Source: Deltaproteobacteria bacterium (GTDB taxonomy: Bacteria; Myxococcota_A; UBA9042; DTJE01). From it: a stretch of DNA of 16,197 nucleotides. The stretch covers positions 1-16,197 of the forward strand of contig JADHTP010000036.1 in the NCBI GenBank assembly GCA_016784945.1. The letters run 5' to 3'. Under the pieces are notes generated by a model. It did no database searches. It had not been told where the DNA came from and saw nothing but the letters and a program-made list of their open reading frames with translations. The position numbers were made by a program, and so were the translations under genes. Of the stretch, positions 6,676-12,647 are shown in pieces. Within the stretch, counting starts at the first letter, position 1; every line of letters starts with the position of its first letter.

Positions 6676-7802
6676 TTCAGGGCGCGGTCAATCTTCGGCC
6701 CGCTGTCTTCGGCCTGTGCGCCGCCATCAACCTGTCTTTCGTGGTTTTCTGTCCGTCCCCCACCCTGGGGGAAGGCCGGGGACTGGAAGAAATCCTGAAG
6801 GAAGAAAAGTCGATCCTGGATGCCCTGGACCGGACGGTTTTCGAGGCACGTCGGGCTGAGCAGGCCATCACCACGGCCGAAACGGCCCGTTCCCAGGCCG
6901 AGGCCAGGCTGGCCGAGTCGGGCCGGGAGCTGAAGGCGGCCCGGGAAAAGGAGGATTTCGCCAGAAAGCGACTCAAGGACACCCTGCGGCTCGTGGCGGC
7001 CGCCCGACCCGTGGGAACCGCGTCAGAGCTGCTCCTGGGCATGGGCAAAGGTGACGACGGCCGACGAAGGGTGTTGCTGGACCGGTTGTCCAGGCGGCAG
7101 GCCACTGAACTGTCCCGTCTGATCGACGCGGTGAGTGCGGCGAACACGGCGGATTTCGTGGCCTCCATGGACAAGGCCAACAGCCACGCGGCGGCGGAGG
7201 CGGGACGGCAGGCCAGGGACCGGCTGAAGGCCGAAACACGGGATCGGCAACAACTGCTGGTGGCACTGGAACGGGACCGAAAAGTCCACAGGCGGCACGC
7301 GCGGGAGATGGGGGAGGCCCAGCGGGACATGGCGAAACTGGTACGGTCCCGTCTGTCCCGGGCCCCTGGCGCCGTGCGCTTCGATCGGCTGAAGGAGCGG
7401 GTCCGGTGGCCCCTGGCCGATGCCACTGTGTTGGTTCCCTTCGGAAACCGGATTCACCCCGAGTTCAAGACCGAGACGCCTCACCCGGGCCTCACGCTCT
7501 CCTATCCCCGGGGCCGGAACAGGAATGTCCGGGCCGTAGCCTTCGGCAAGGTGGTCTTCGCGGGCAGGATGCGCGGATACGGCACCACGGTGGTGCTGGA
7601 CCACGCCTCGGGCTACTACACCGTGTACGGCGGTCTGCCTTTGCTCAGGGTCAAGGAGGGGGACATCGTCCGTGAAGGCGAAATCCTGGGACAGGTGGAA
7701 AGGGGCCCGGGCGACGAGGACCTGAGGCTCTACTTCGAACTTCGCAAGGGCAGCAAGGCGCTGGACCCCCTGCCCTATCTCCTGAAGAGAGAACCCGGGT
7801 GA
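6672..7802 (+). CDS. EnvC-like murein hydrolase activator with degenerate LytM domain
   Basis: 376 residues from GTG 6672-6674, which overlaps the ftsX stop and has GGAGA 6 bases upstream; a longer frame from 6540 would lie inside ftsX. Residues 1 to about 35 form a signal peptide (hydrophobic PAVFGLCAAINLSFVVF). A long Ala/Glu/Arg-rich coiled coil spans roughly 38-240, and a LytM (M23-type) domain follows. The LytM zinc ligands are not intact: the HxGxD motif reads HPGLT (His271 kept, Asp lost), and the second HxH reads LRLYFE. E. coli EnvC shows the same kind of loss (SLYFEIRR). It is therefore expected to be enzymatically inactive and to activate a periplasmic N-acetylmuramoyl-L-alanine amidase when FtsEX engages its coiled coil. 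The gene order ftsE-ftsX-envC supports this strongly. Confidence 0.88.
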   Translation: MIQGAVNLRPAVFGLCAAINLSFVVFCPSPTLGEGRGLEEILKEEKSILDALDRTVFEARRAEQAITTAETARSQAEARLAESGRELKAAREKEDFARKRLKDTLRLVAAARPVGTASELLLGMGKGDDGRRRVLLDRLSRRQATELSRLIDAVSAANTADFVASMDKANSHAAAEAGRQARDRLKAETRDRQQLLVALERDRKVHRRHAREMGEAQRDMAKLVRSRLSRAPGAVRFDRLKERVRWPLADATVLVPFGNRIHPEFKTETPHPGLTLSYPRGRNRNVRAVAFGKVVFAGRMRGYGTTVVLDHASGYYTVYGGLPLLRVKEGDIVREGEILGQVERGPGDEDLRLYFELRKGSKALDPLPYLLKREPG

Positions 7803-8644
7803 TGCAGGCCGTATGCCGCACGACCATGGCCCCCATCCTGCTGCCGGTCTTCCTGTGCTGCGCGACCCCGGCCGTCCTCCGCGGACCCGAGGGCCCCGTT
7901 GACAACCGGGAGCGACCCTCACCGAGCGCCGCCCTCCTGAAGTTTCCAGAACCCTCTGGCGACAGGCCCCTCCTGGCCATCCTCATCGACGACGCCGGTG
8001 AGTCCCTGTCGCAGCTGGAACCCTTCATGGACATCCCGCTGCCCCTGTCTTTCGCCGTGCTGCCGGCGACATCGCATCCGGTAGAGGTGGCCACGGCCCT
8101 GAAGGCCCAGGGACGGGACCTGCTGGCCCACATCCCCATGGAACCGGTGTCCGCGGACCAGATCTCCGGACGGGGCTTCCTGATGACCGCCATGTCGACC
8201 CGGCAGTTGCTGAAGACCCTCGACTGGAACCTCGGTAGAGTGCCCGGCGCCTTGGGGGTCAACAATCACATGGGTTCCCGTTTCACCCGGGACGTCCGCG
8301 CCATGACGGTGGTGTTCGATGAACTGAAGCGGCGGGGCCTCTATTTCCTGGATTCCCGCACCGACCCGGCCACGGCCTGCAACGAGGCGGCCCGTCGAAC
8401 CCGGATCCGTTTCATGGAAAGAGATATCTTTCTGGACAACGATCCGGCGAGTGCGGCAATCGAGGGGATGCTGCAAAAAGCGTTGGACCTGGCCAGGACC
8501 CGGGGCTGCGCCATCGCCATCGGTCACCCCAGGGCGGCTACGGCCGAAGTCATCACTCGTTTGGCCCGCGATCCCGATCGCGACGTTGACGTGATCCCCG
8601 TGACCCGCCTCCTCGGCCACCCCTGCCTGAGCGCCGGTCCCTGA
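7802..8644 (+). CDS. YibQ-like divergent polysaccharide deacetylase
   Basis: 280 residues from ATG 7802-7804, overlapping the envC-like stop by one base (TGATG); a GTG one codon upstream is an alternative. An N-terminal hydrophobic signal (about 9-25) points to export to the periplasm. The rest matches the divergent polysaccharide deacetylase family of YibQ: LAILIDDAGESLSQLEPF (IDDAG at 62-66), LPLSFAVLP, LLAHIPMEP (110-115), NNHMGSRFT (154-162), GLYFLDSRT, and RDIFLDN. The Asp pair, the HIPMEP and the NNHMGS motifs are family hallmarks. The substrate is not established, but the family often lies beside envC, as in E. coli, suggesting a role in cell-wall glycan handling. The last 92 bases overlap, on the opposite strand, the 3' end of khpB. 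Confidence 0.9.
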   Translation: MQAVCRTTMAPILLPVFLCCATPAVLRGPEGPVDNRERPSPSAALLKFPEPSGDRPLLAILIDDAGESLSQLEPFMDIPLPLSFAVLPATSHPVEVATALKAQGRDLLAHIPMEPVSADQISGRGFLMTAMSTRQLLKTLDWNLGRVPGALGVNNHMGSRFTRDVRAMTVVFDELKRRGLYFLDSRTDPATACNEAARRTRIRFMERDIFLDNDPASAAIEGMLQKALDLARTRGCAIAIGHPRAATAEVITRLARDPDRDVDVIPVTRLLGHPCLSAGP

Positions 8645-9419
8645 GACTGTTGGGGACGATGAGGAGACACCGGAACATGCCGTCCCCCTCGCTGCGGGTG
8701 GTCAGGCCCGTATGGGGCTTGAGGGCCAGGTGCACCAGGCGGCGGTCCTGGGCGTTCATTGGGCTCAGGCGCACGATCTTGCCCGTGTTGACGGCCTTTT
8801 CGCCCATCTCTTCGGCCAGCCGGCCCAGTGAATCACGACGCCGGGTCCTGAATCCAACGGCGTCGACGACCACGCGCTTCCGGCTTTCGGGGAACCGGTT
8901 CACCATCTTGTTGACCACGAACTGCAGGGCGCTCAGGACCTCTCCGTCCCGCCCGACCACCACGTCTTCCTCGTCCGTGGAGATGTCCAGCGACACCGCG
9001 GAATTGTCCTCGTCCATGTTGACTTCAGCCCCCACGCCCATCCGCTGAAGCACGCCTTCCAGGGCCGCCACGGCGTCGGGCCCCTTGATGGGCGTTTCCT
9101 TCGGCTCCTTCGGCTCCCTCGGTGCCCTCGGCGGGGCCTTTTCTGGGGGGGGCTCGTCCCTCTCGTCGTACTTCCCGCCGTACTTCTCGATGTCCTTCTC
9201 GTGACTGTTCTCGTCCCGGTGGGTCTCGCGGTACACGAACTCGGTGGGCTCGTCGGAGACGCGCACCCGGATCTTGACGGACTTCTTGAACAGCCCGAAA
9301 AGGCCCGTCTCGTTTTCCAGCACGTCGTAGGACATGTCCGAAATGTTGACGCCGAGCACCTCCGACGCCTTCAGCAACGCTTCTTCTTCCGATTTCCCTT
9401 CGAAGATCTCTTCTCTCAT
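8553..9419 (-). CDS. khpB: RNA-binding protein KhpB (Jag/SpoIIIJ-associated)
   Basis: 288 residues with the full Jag architecture: Jag-N domain at 1-50 (EEIFEGKSEEEALLKASEVLGV…GLFGLFKKSVKIRV), an acidic/proline linker rich in Glu, Lys and Pro (about 65-110), a type-II KH domain with GxxG motif GRDG at 156-159, and an R3H domain with Arg226 and His230 in RRLVH. The C-terminal ~29 residues are Arg/Gly/Ser-rich (RSGRGGRGGGSRGSRQRR), an RGG-like tail that may add non-specific RNA binding. The protein is cytoplasmic and binds RNA; its partner KhpA is not in the window. GAGGT lies 7 bases before the ATG, and yidC ends only 19 bases upstream, the usual order. The basic tail is encoded entirely opposite the conserved end of yibQ. 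Confidence 0.92.
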   Translation of the reverse strand: MREEIFEGKSEEEALLKASEVLGVNISDMSYDVLENETGLFGLFKKSVKIRVRVSDEPTEFVYRETHRDENSHEKDIEKYGGKYDERDEPPPEKAPPRAPREPKEPKETPIKGPDAVAALEGVLQRMGVGAEVNMDEDNSAVSLDISTDEEDVVVGRDGEVLSALQFVVNKMVNRFPESRKRVVVDAVGFRTRRRDSLGRLAEEMGEKAVNTGKIVRLSPMNAQDRRLVHLALKPHTGLTTRSEGDGMFRCLLIVPNSLRDRRSGRGGRGGGSRGSRQRRDRDRGPNE

Positions 9420-9438
9420 CGTATCTACCTCGGTTGCG

Positions 9439-11325
9439 TCATGCGGTCCCCGCCGCGGCCTTGGTCGGTCGTCTCACGTACCACTGGTGGCCGATGGCGA
9501 GTATCGTATTGACGAGGATGTAGAACACCAGTCCGGACGGCAGGAACCACATGAACACGGTGAACATGATGGGCATCATGTACATCATGACCTTGGCCTG
9601 GGTCTGGTCACCCATCACCGGTGTCATCTTCTGCTGGAGGAACATCAGGGCGCCCAGGAGCACGGGCATCACGTAGTAGGGATCCGGGGCCGACAGGTCC
9701 TCGATCCACAGGAACAGGGGCATCTGGTACAGGTCCACGGCACCCCAGATTGTCCGGTACAGGGCAATCCAGATGGGCATCTGGAGCAGCATGGGAAGGC
9801 ACCCGCCCAGGGGGTTCACCTTCTCACGTTTATAGAGGGCCATCATGGCTTCATTGAGCTTGGTCTTGTCACCCTTGAACTTCTCGCGGAGCTCGTCCAT
9901 CTTGGGCTTGAGGTCGCCCATGCGCTTCATCTGCTGCATGCTCTTCTGGGTGGGATACAGCGTGATCAGCTTAACCAGAAGCGTCAGGATGATGATGGCC
10001 AGCCCGTAGCTGGGCACCATGTCGTAGGAGGTCCGCAGTATCCACAGCATGGGCCGGGCCAGGAAGCCCAGAACCCAGAAGTCGATGGTTTCGTCCAGGC
10101 CCGAGCCCACTTCTTCCAGTTCGTCGATGAACTTGGGCCCGATGAAGGCATCAAACGGAAAATTCTTCGACCGTCCGGGCAGCAGGGCGTTCTTGGCCCT
10201 TTCCAGTGCATCCCGCTCCGGTTCCGACGTCGCGCGGGCCACGGCTCGGGTATAGGCGGTGCCGAGGGCGGCCACGTCGTATTCGCCGGTCAGTTGCAGC
10301 ATCTTCTCTGCATCGGCACAAGTGATCCGCCCTTCCAGGGGTCCACGGGCCGGCATCCAGGTCGGCAGACAGGTATCGGCGCCATCCTTGAGCCGGAACC
10401 TCTCCCACTGCATGACGGCGGCGAAGCTGCCCACGACATTGCCGGCGCCGACACACTGCACGGGCACGTCGCTTTTGGGCAGGGCCGCCATGAGGAAATA
10501 CCGCGAGTTGACCCCCAGGAAGGATGCCCCGATGCCGAGCCCGGTCTCCAGACCGACCAGTTCCCGCTGCTCCACCTCCTCCAGTTCCTCGCCCACCATG
10601 CACAGGACGTACTTGTTGTCGGGCGGGGCCGCCATCATCATCCCGCAGCCCGCGCCGCCCGATTTTGCCAACGAGTCCCAGGCGCTGATGTTCAGGTGGA
10701 GGCGCCCCGTGATCTCCTGGTCCGACAGGTTGATCAGCCGCACGTCCCCGGCCAGGAGGTAGTCCCCGATGATCCGCCAGGTCCTTTCGATGAACAGGGT
10801 GCTTTCGTCTTCGTTAGGATCCGGCCAGACCATCCGGACCTCGTCCGGGCTCCGTTCGATCACGGTGAAGATGGGATCCTGCAGGAACAGGGACTCGAAT
10901 TCCCCTTCCTTCACCGGGTGCCGGGGATCGGACTTCATCTTGCGCTTGATGATGGGCGCGCCGGTCAGCCTCTCCACCTTCTGATCGAAATGAATGGAAT
11001 AGGGGTAGTACGTCACGTCCCAGGTGGTGACCAGGTCCAGGGGACCCGGGGCCAGTTTCTGGTCGGGGGGTCTCACCACCCCTGCGGGCACATCCCTTTG
11101 TTTCTGAACGAACTGTTCTTCCATGAGTCTGAACGACCGGATGGCGCCCTGGTAGCTGGACACCTGGGCCTCGAACAGGCCGGGGTTGCTCAGTTCCACG
11201 GCCTGCTCGCCCAGGGCGACGTTCAGGGGCAGGACCTCGTCGGCCCGCACGCCCGTCACCGCCAGCAGGACCGTCACCAGGGCCGTGCAAACAACCCCGA
11301 ACCTCACCTTCCGACTCTCATTCAT
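9439..11325 (-). CDS. yidC: Membrane protein insertase YidC
   Basis: 628 residues, in the range of Gram-negative YidC. A periplasmic beta-sandwich domain occupies about 35-350. The conserved insertase core follows: ILTLLVKLITLYPTQKSM with a Lys (452) at the place of the hydrophilic-groove Arg of E. coli, the coiled cytoplasmic hairpin (MKRMGDLKPKMDELREKFKGDKTKLNEAMMALYKREKVNPLGGCLPMLLQMPI), DLSAPDPYYVMPVLLGALMFLQQKM, and the final helices ending PSGLVFYILVNTILAIGHQW. It inserts and folds inner-membrane proteins with or without SecYEG. The N-terminus (MNESRKVRFGVVCTALVTVLLAVTGVRADE) looks like a cleavable signal peptide instead of the usual uncleaved first helix. It lies 12 bases after yidD and 19 bases before khpB, in the standard order. 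The start ATG is preceded only by a weak GGTG. Confidence 0.95.
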   Translation of the reverse strand: MNESRKVRFGVVCTALVTVLLAVTGVRADEVLPLNVALGEQAVELSNPGLFEAQVSSYQGAIRSFRLMEEQFVQKQRDVPAGVVRPPDQKLAPGPLDLVTTWDVTYYPYSIHFDQKVERLTGAPIIKRKMKSDPRHPVKEGEFESLFLQDPIFTVIERSPDEVRMVWPDPNEDESTLFIERTWRIIGDYLLAGDVRLINLSDQEITGRLHLNISAWDSLAKSGGAGCGMMMAAPPDNKYVLCMVGEELEEVEQRELVGLETGLGIGASFLGVNSRYFLMAALPKSDVPVQCVGAGNVVGSFAAVMQWERFRLKDGADTCLPTWMPARGPLEGRITCADAEKMLQLTGEYDVAALGTAYTRAVARATSEPERDALERAKNALLPGRSKNFPFDAFIGPKFIDELEEVGSGLDETIDFWVLGFLARPMLWILRTSYDMVPSYGLAIIILTLLVKLITLYPTQKSMQQMKRMGDLKPKMDELREKFKGDKTKLNEAMMALYKREKVNPLGGCLPMLLQMPIWIALYRTIWGAVDLYQMPLFLWIEDLSAPDPYYVMPVLLGALMFLQQKMTPVMGDQTQAKVMMYMMPIMFTVFMWFLPSGLVFYILVNTILAIGHQWYVRRPTKAAAGTA

Positions 11326-11337
11326 CGATCATCACCA

Positions 11338-11571
11338 TCATGGCACCGGGTCGTATCCGCCCGGGTTTCCCGGGTGGCACCTCAGGATGCGTCTGATACC
11401 CAGGTACATCCCCTTCACCAGACCATGCCTGCGCAAGGCCTCCAGGGTGTATTCCGAACAACTGGGATGGAACCGGCAGGCGGCCGGAAGGAAAGGGGAA
11501 ACCAGCGAACGATAGAGGTGGACAAGGAAAATGGCCAGCCAGGCGGGGAGTCTAACCGCCGTCCCGATCAA
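11338..11571 (-). CDS. yidD: Membrane protein insertion efficiency factor YidD
   Basis: A 77-residue protein when begun at TTG 11569-11571. The family core is intact: LVHLYRSLVSPFLPAACRFHPSCSEYTLEALRRHG, then GMYLGIRRILRCHPGNPGGYDPVP, with the three conserved Cys residues. An N-terminal amphipathic/hydrophobic stretch (LPAWLAIFLVHLY) anchors it to the inner face of the membrane, where it assists YidC-dependent insertion. The open frame extends upstream to 11736, but that would add 55 residues lying inside rnpA with no family resemblance, whereas the TTG gives the normal 70-85 residue length. No ATG or GTG lies nearer the conserved region. The chosen start overlaps the rnpA 3' end by 20 bases, suggesting coupled translation. 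The precise start is uncertain; the identity is not. Confidence 0.9.
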   Translation of the reverse strand: MIGTAVRLPAWLAIFLVHLYRSLVSPFLPAACRFHPSCSEYTLEALRRHGLVKGMYLGIRRILRCHPGNPGGYDPVP

Positions 11572-11989
11572 CGAGGCCCAGCTTCCGTAGGCCTTCGAGG
11601 AGTTCCCTTTCAACGTCGGGGAACCCCGAGGCACGCCGTTGCTTGCCGGGTTCACGGTTAACCGTTCCTGCACGCCGGCCTCCAAGGCCCTGCGCACGCC
11701 GACGACCGGGGGATCCGGCCGCCTTAACGGCGACAACCACGTCCATGTCGGGCAGCAGGTTCTTGAGGCGCGTGCGGAAGACTTCGCGGATCAATCGTTT
11801 CCAGCGATGTCTGACCGCCGCGTTGCCGACCTTGCGGCCGACAGCGAGGCCCAGCCTCGGTTCGCCGGATCCGTTTTCCGCCGCGAACAGGATCAGGTTC
11901 CAGGTATGGGCCTTCCGGCCCGTCTTCATGGCGCGGGTGAAGTCGTCTCGGCGGAGAATCCGGTTGCACCTGGGAAAGCACGTGTCCAC
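11552..11989 (-). CDS. rnpA: Ribonuclease P protein component
   Basis: 145 residues from GTG 11987-11989, which has an AAGGGGGG ribosome-binding site about 5 bases upstream in the 18-base gap after rpmH. The start FPRCNRILRRDDFTRAMKTG and the helix with LGLAVGRKVGNAAVRHRWKRLIREVFR (47-72) are diagnostic. The usual RNR box of this helix reads RHR here (residues 60-62). The protein binds the RNase P RNA and helps 5' maturation of tRNA precursors. Between the last core strand (DMDVVVAVKAAG) and the final helix (FPDVERELLEGLRKLGL) lie about 30 extra basic, Gly/Arg-rich residues (about 91-122), longer than the typical family member. The DNA coding for them contains the perfect palindrome ACGGTTAACCGT (11654-11665). 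It is followed by yidD with overlap, as usual. Confidence 0.93.
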   Translation of the reverse strand: MDTCFPRCNRILRRDDFTRAMKTGRKAHTWNLILFAAENGSGEPRLGLAVGRKVGNAAVRHRWKRLIREVFRTRLKNLLPDMDVVVAVKAAGSPGRRRAQGLGGRRAGTVNREPGKQRRASGFPDVERELLEGLRKLGLVDRDGG

Positions 11990-12007
11990 GCGCCCCCCTT
12001 CATCGCG

Positions 12008-12157
12008 CTACTTCCCCGGGATGGTGGGGACGAGCACGCTCCGCTTCTTACGCCGACGACGCGCCACGATCTTGCGGCCGTCCGCGGTCCTCATCCGCGC
12101 TCTGAACCCGTGGGTCCTCTTGCGCTTGATGCGGCTGGGCTGATAGGTCCTCTTCAT
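12008..12157 (-). CDS. rpmH: 50S ribosomal protein L34
   Basis: Found by reading the minus strand from ATG 12155-12157 to TAG 12008-12010: 49 residues beginning MKRTYQPSRIKRKRTHGFRA and continuing RMRTADGRKIVARRRRKKRS. This is the complete L34 signature, highly basic. The tail VLVPTIPGK extends about five residues beyond the usual 44-46. L34 is part of the large ribosomal subunit. GGCAGG lies just upstream of the start. A leader of about 130 bases and a sigma70-like promoter (12295-12322) precede it, and rnpA starts 18 bases after its stop, the near-universal arrangement. There is no dnaA next to it in this genome. Confidence 0.97.
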   Translation of the reverse strand: MKRTYQPSRIKRKRTHGFRARMRTADGRKIVARRRRKKRSVLVPTIPGK

Positions 12158-12266
12158 GACCTGCCGTCCTGGGCCCTCGGGGGCGCGCCTTGCGCAAACC
12201 CACGGGGCCTTTCCCCGGCCCGCCTGGTTATGGCTTTTAGAATCGGCGAGCCGTCTCGGTGATTCA

Positions 12267-12284
12267 GGCGGACTCGGGTCCGCC
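12267..12284 (-). other. Hairpin at the 5' end of the predicted rpmH transcript
   Basis: GGCGGAC (12267-12273), a 4-base loop, and GTCCGCC (12278-12284) form a perfect 7-bp GC-rich stem. With transcription starting near 12288, as predicted from the promoter, the hairpin would be within the first few nucleotides of the rpmH-rnpA mRNA, where it could protect the 5' end. It lies too far from the start codon to block ribosome binding directly. Confidence 0.5.
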
Positions 12285-12294
12285 AGCCGCGCAT

Positions 12295-12322
12295 ATCTTA
12301 GGCGGATTCACCTATTAGTCAA
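12295..12322 (-). promoter_or_regulatory. Sigma70-like promoter for the rpmH-rnpA-yidD-yidC-khpB operon
   Basis: Read on the minus strand: TTGACT (12317-12322, 5 of 6 to consensus), a 16-bp spacer, then TAAGAT (12295-12300, 4 of 6). It is the best promoter match seen in the window and is placed upstream of rpmH, where a strong promoter is expected. The -35 box lies inside the 15-bp direct repeat at 12318-12332. Confidence 0.6.
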
Positions 12323-12332
12323 GGGGAAGTTT
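12318..12332. repeat. 15-bp direct repeat, rpmH-side copy
   Basis: GTCAAGGGGAAGTTT, identical to 12633-12647. The pair bounds the 300-bp repeat-containing block (12333-12632). This copy overlaps the -35 box of the rpmH promoter; the other overlaps the tgpA-like stop codon. Confidence 0.75.
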
Positions 12333-12360
12333 AGCAGTTTAGCCTTCCTCGAGTGGCGGT

Positions 12361-12451
12361 CGACCGTCCACGGTCAGCCGTCGACCGCCCATCGCCCATC
12401 GCACATCGCACATCGCCCATCGCCCATCGCACATCGCACATCGCTGATCGA
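12361..12451. repeat. Degenerate heptamer tandem array (about 13 units)
   Basis: Units of exactly 7 bp follow one another without spacers. The centre (12389-12444) is eight units alternating in pairs: CCATCGC twice, ACATCGC twice, CCATCGC twice, ACATCGC twice. Flanking units are more diverged (CGACCGT, CCACGGT, CAGCCGT, CGACCGC before; TGATCGA after). The general pattern NNATCGN is shared, in inverse orientation, with the short array at 4931-4958. It lies in the 472-bp region between the tgpA-like gene and rpmH, which contains no convincing gene. Confidence 0.8.
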
Positions 12452-12481
12452 CGGGTGGGACTACGGCCGCACGGCGGCCGG

Positions 12482-12579
12482 GCAAGGGGGGTGGGGCCCC
12501 GCCCTGCGAAGCTCGGCGTAGCCAAGTGAAGCAGGGTGTGGGAGGGGGGCGAGCCGCGCCCCCCCTGGAAGGAATCGCC
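12482..12579 (+). repeat. GC-rich dispersed repeat, copy B
   Basis: Starts GCAAGGGGGGTGGG and ends GGGAGGGGGGCGAGCCGCG followed by C-run and an AATCGCC tail, as does copy A (2059-2140, opposite orientation). The end can form a perfect 8-bp stem, GGGGGGCG 12544-12551 with CGCCCCCC 12557-12564. The middle is itself roughly palindromic: CCCTGC and GCAGGG enclose CTCGGC-GTA-GCCAAG, with a purine-rich internal loop (GAAG opposite TGAA). No run of T follows in either direction, so it does not look like a standard terminator. Confidence 0.6.
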
Positions 12580-12632
12580 CGAAAAAATGGAAACGAACCA
12601 GTGGATTCGCAACAGCCGGGACTCAAATCCCC

Positions 12633-12647
12633 GTCAAGGGGAAGTTT
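12633..12647. repeat. 15-bp direct repeat, tgpA-side copy
   Basis: GTCAAGGGGAAGTTT, identical to 12318-12332. It contains the TGA stop of the tgpA-like gene (12634-12636, read on the minus strand). CCCC-GTCAA-GGGG around 12629-12641 can also form a small stem at the gene's end. Confidence 0.75.

Noticed and set aside
9334..11661. A 775-codon open frame on the plus strand opposite yidC
   Set aside because: It mirrors yidC and parts of yidD/rnpA. The translation is His/Gln/Arg-rich without family resemblance, as expected for the antisense of GC-rich coding DNA.
12389..12444. Possible CRISPR-like repeat array
   Set aside because: The unit is only 7 bp and units are contiguous with no spacers; no cas gene is visible.
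12158..12633. Possible replication origin upstream of rpmH
   Set aside because: No dnaA gene adjoins and I found no cluster of DnaA boxes; the neighbour is the moxR-DUF58-tgpA operon.
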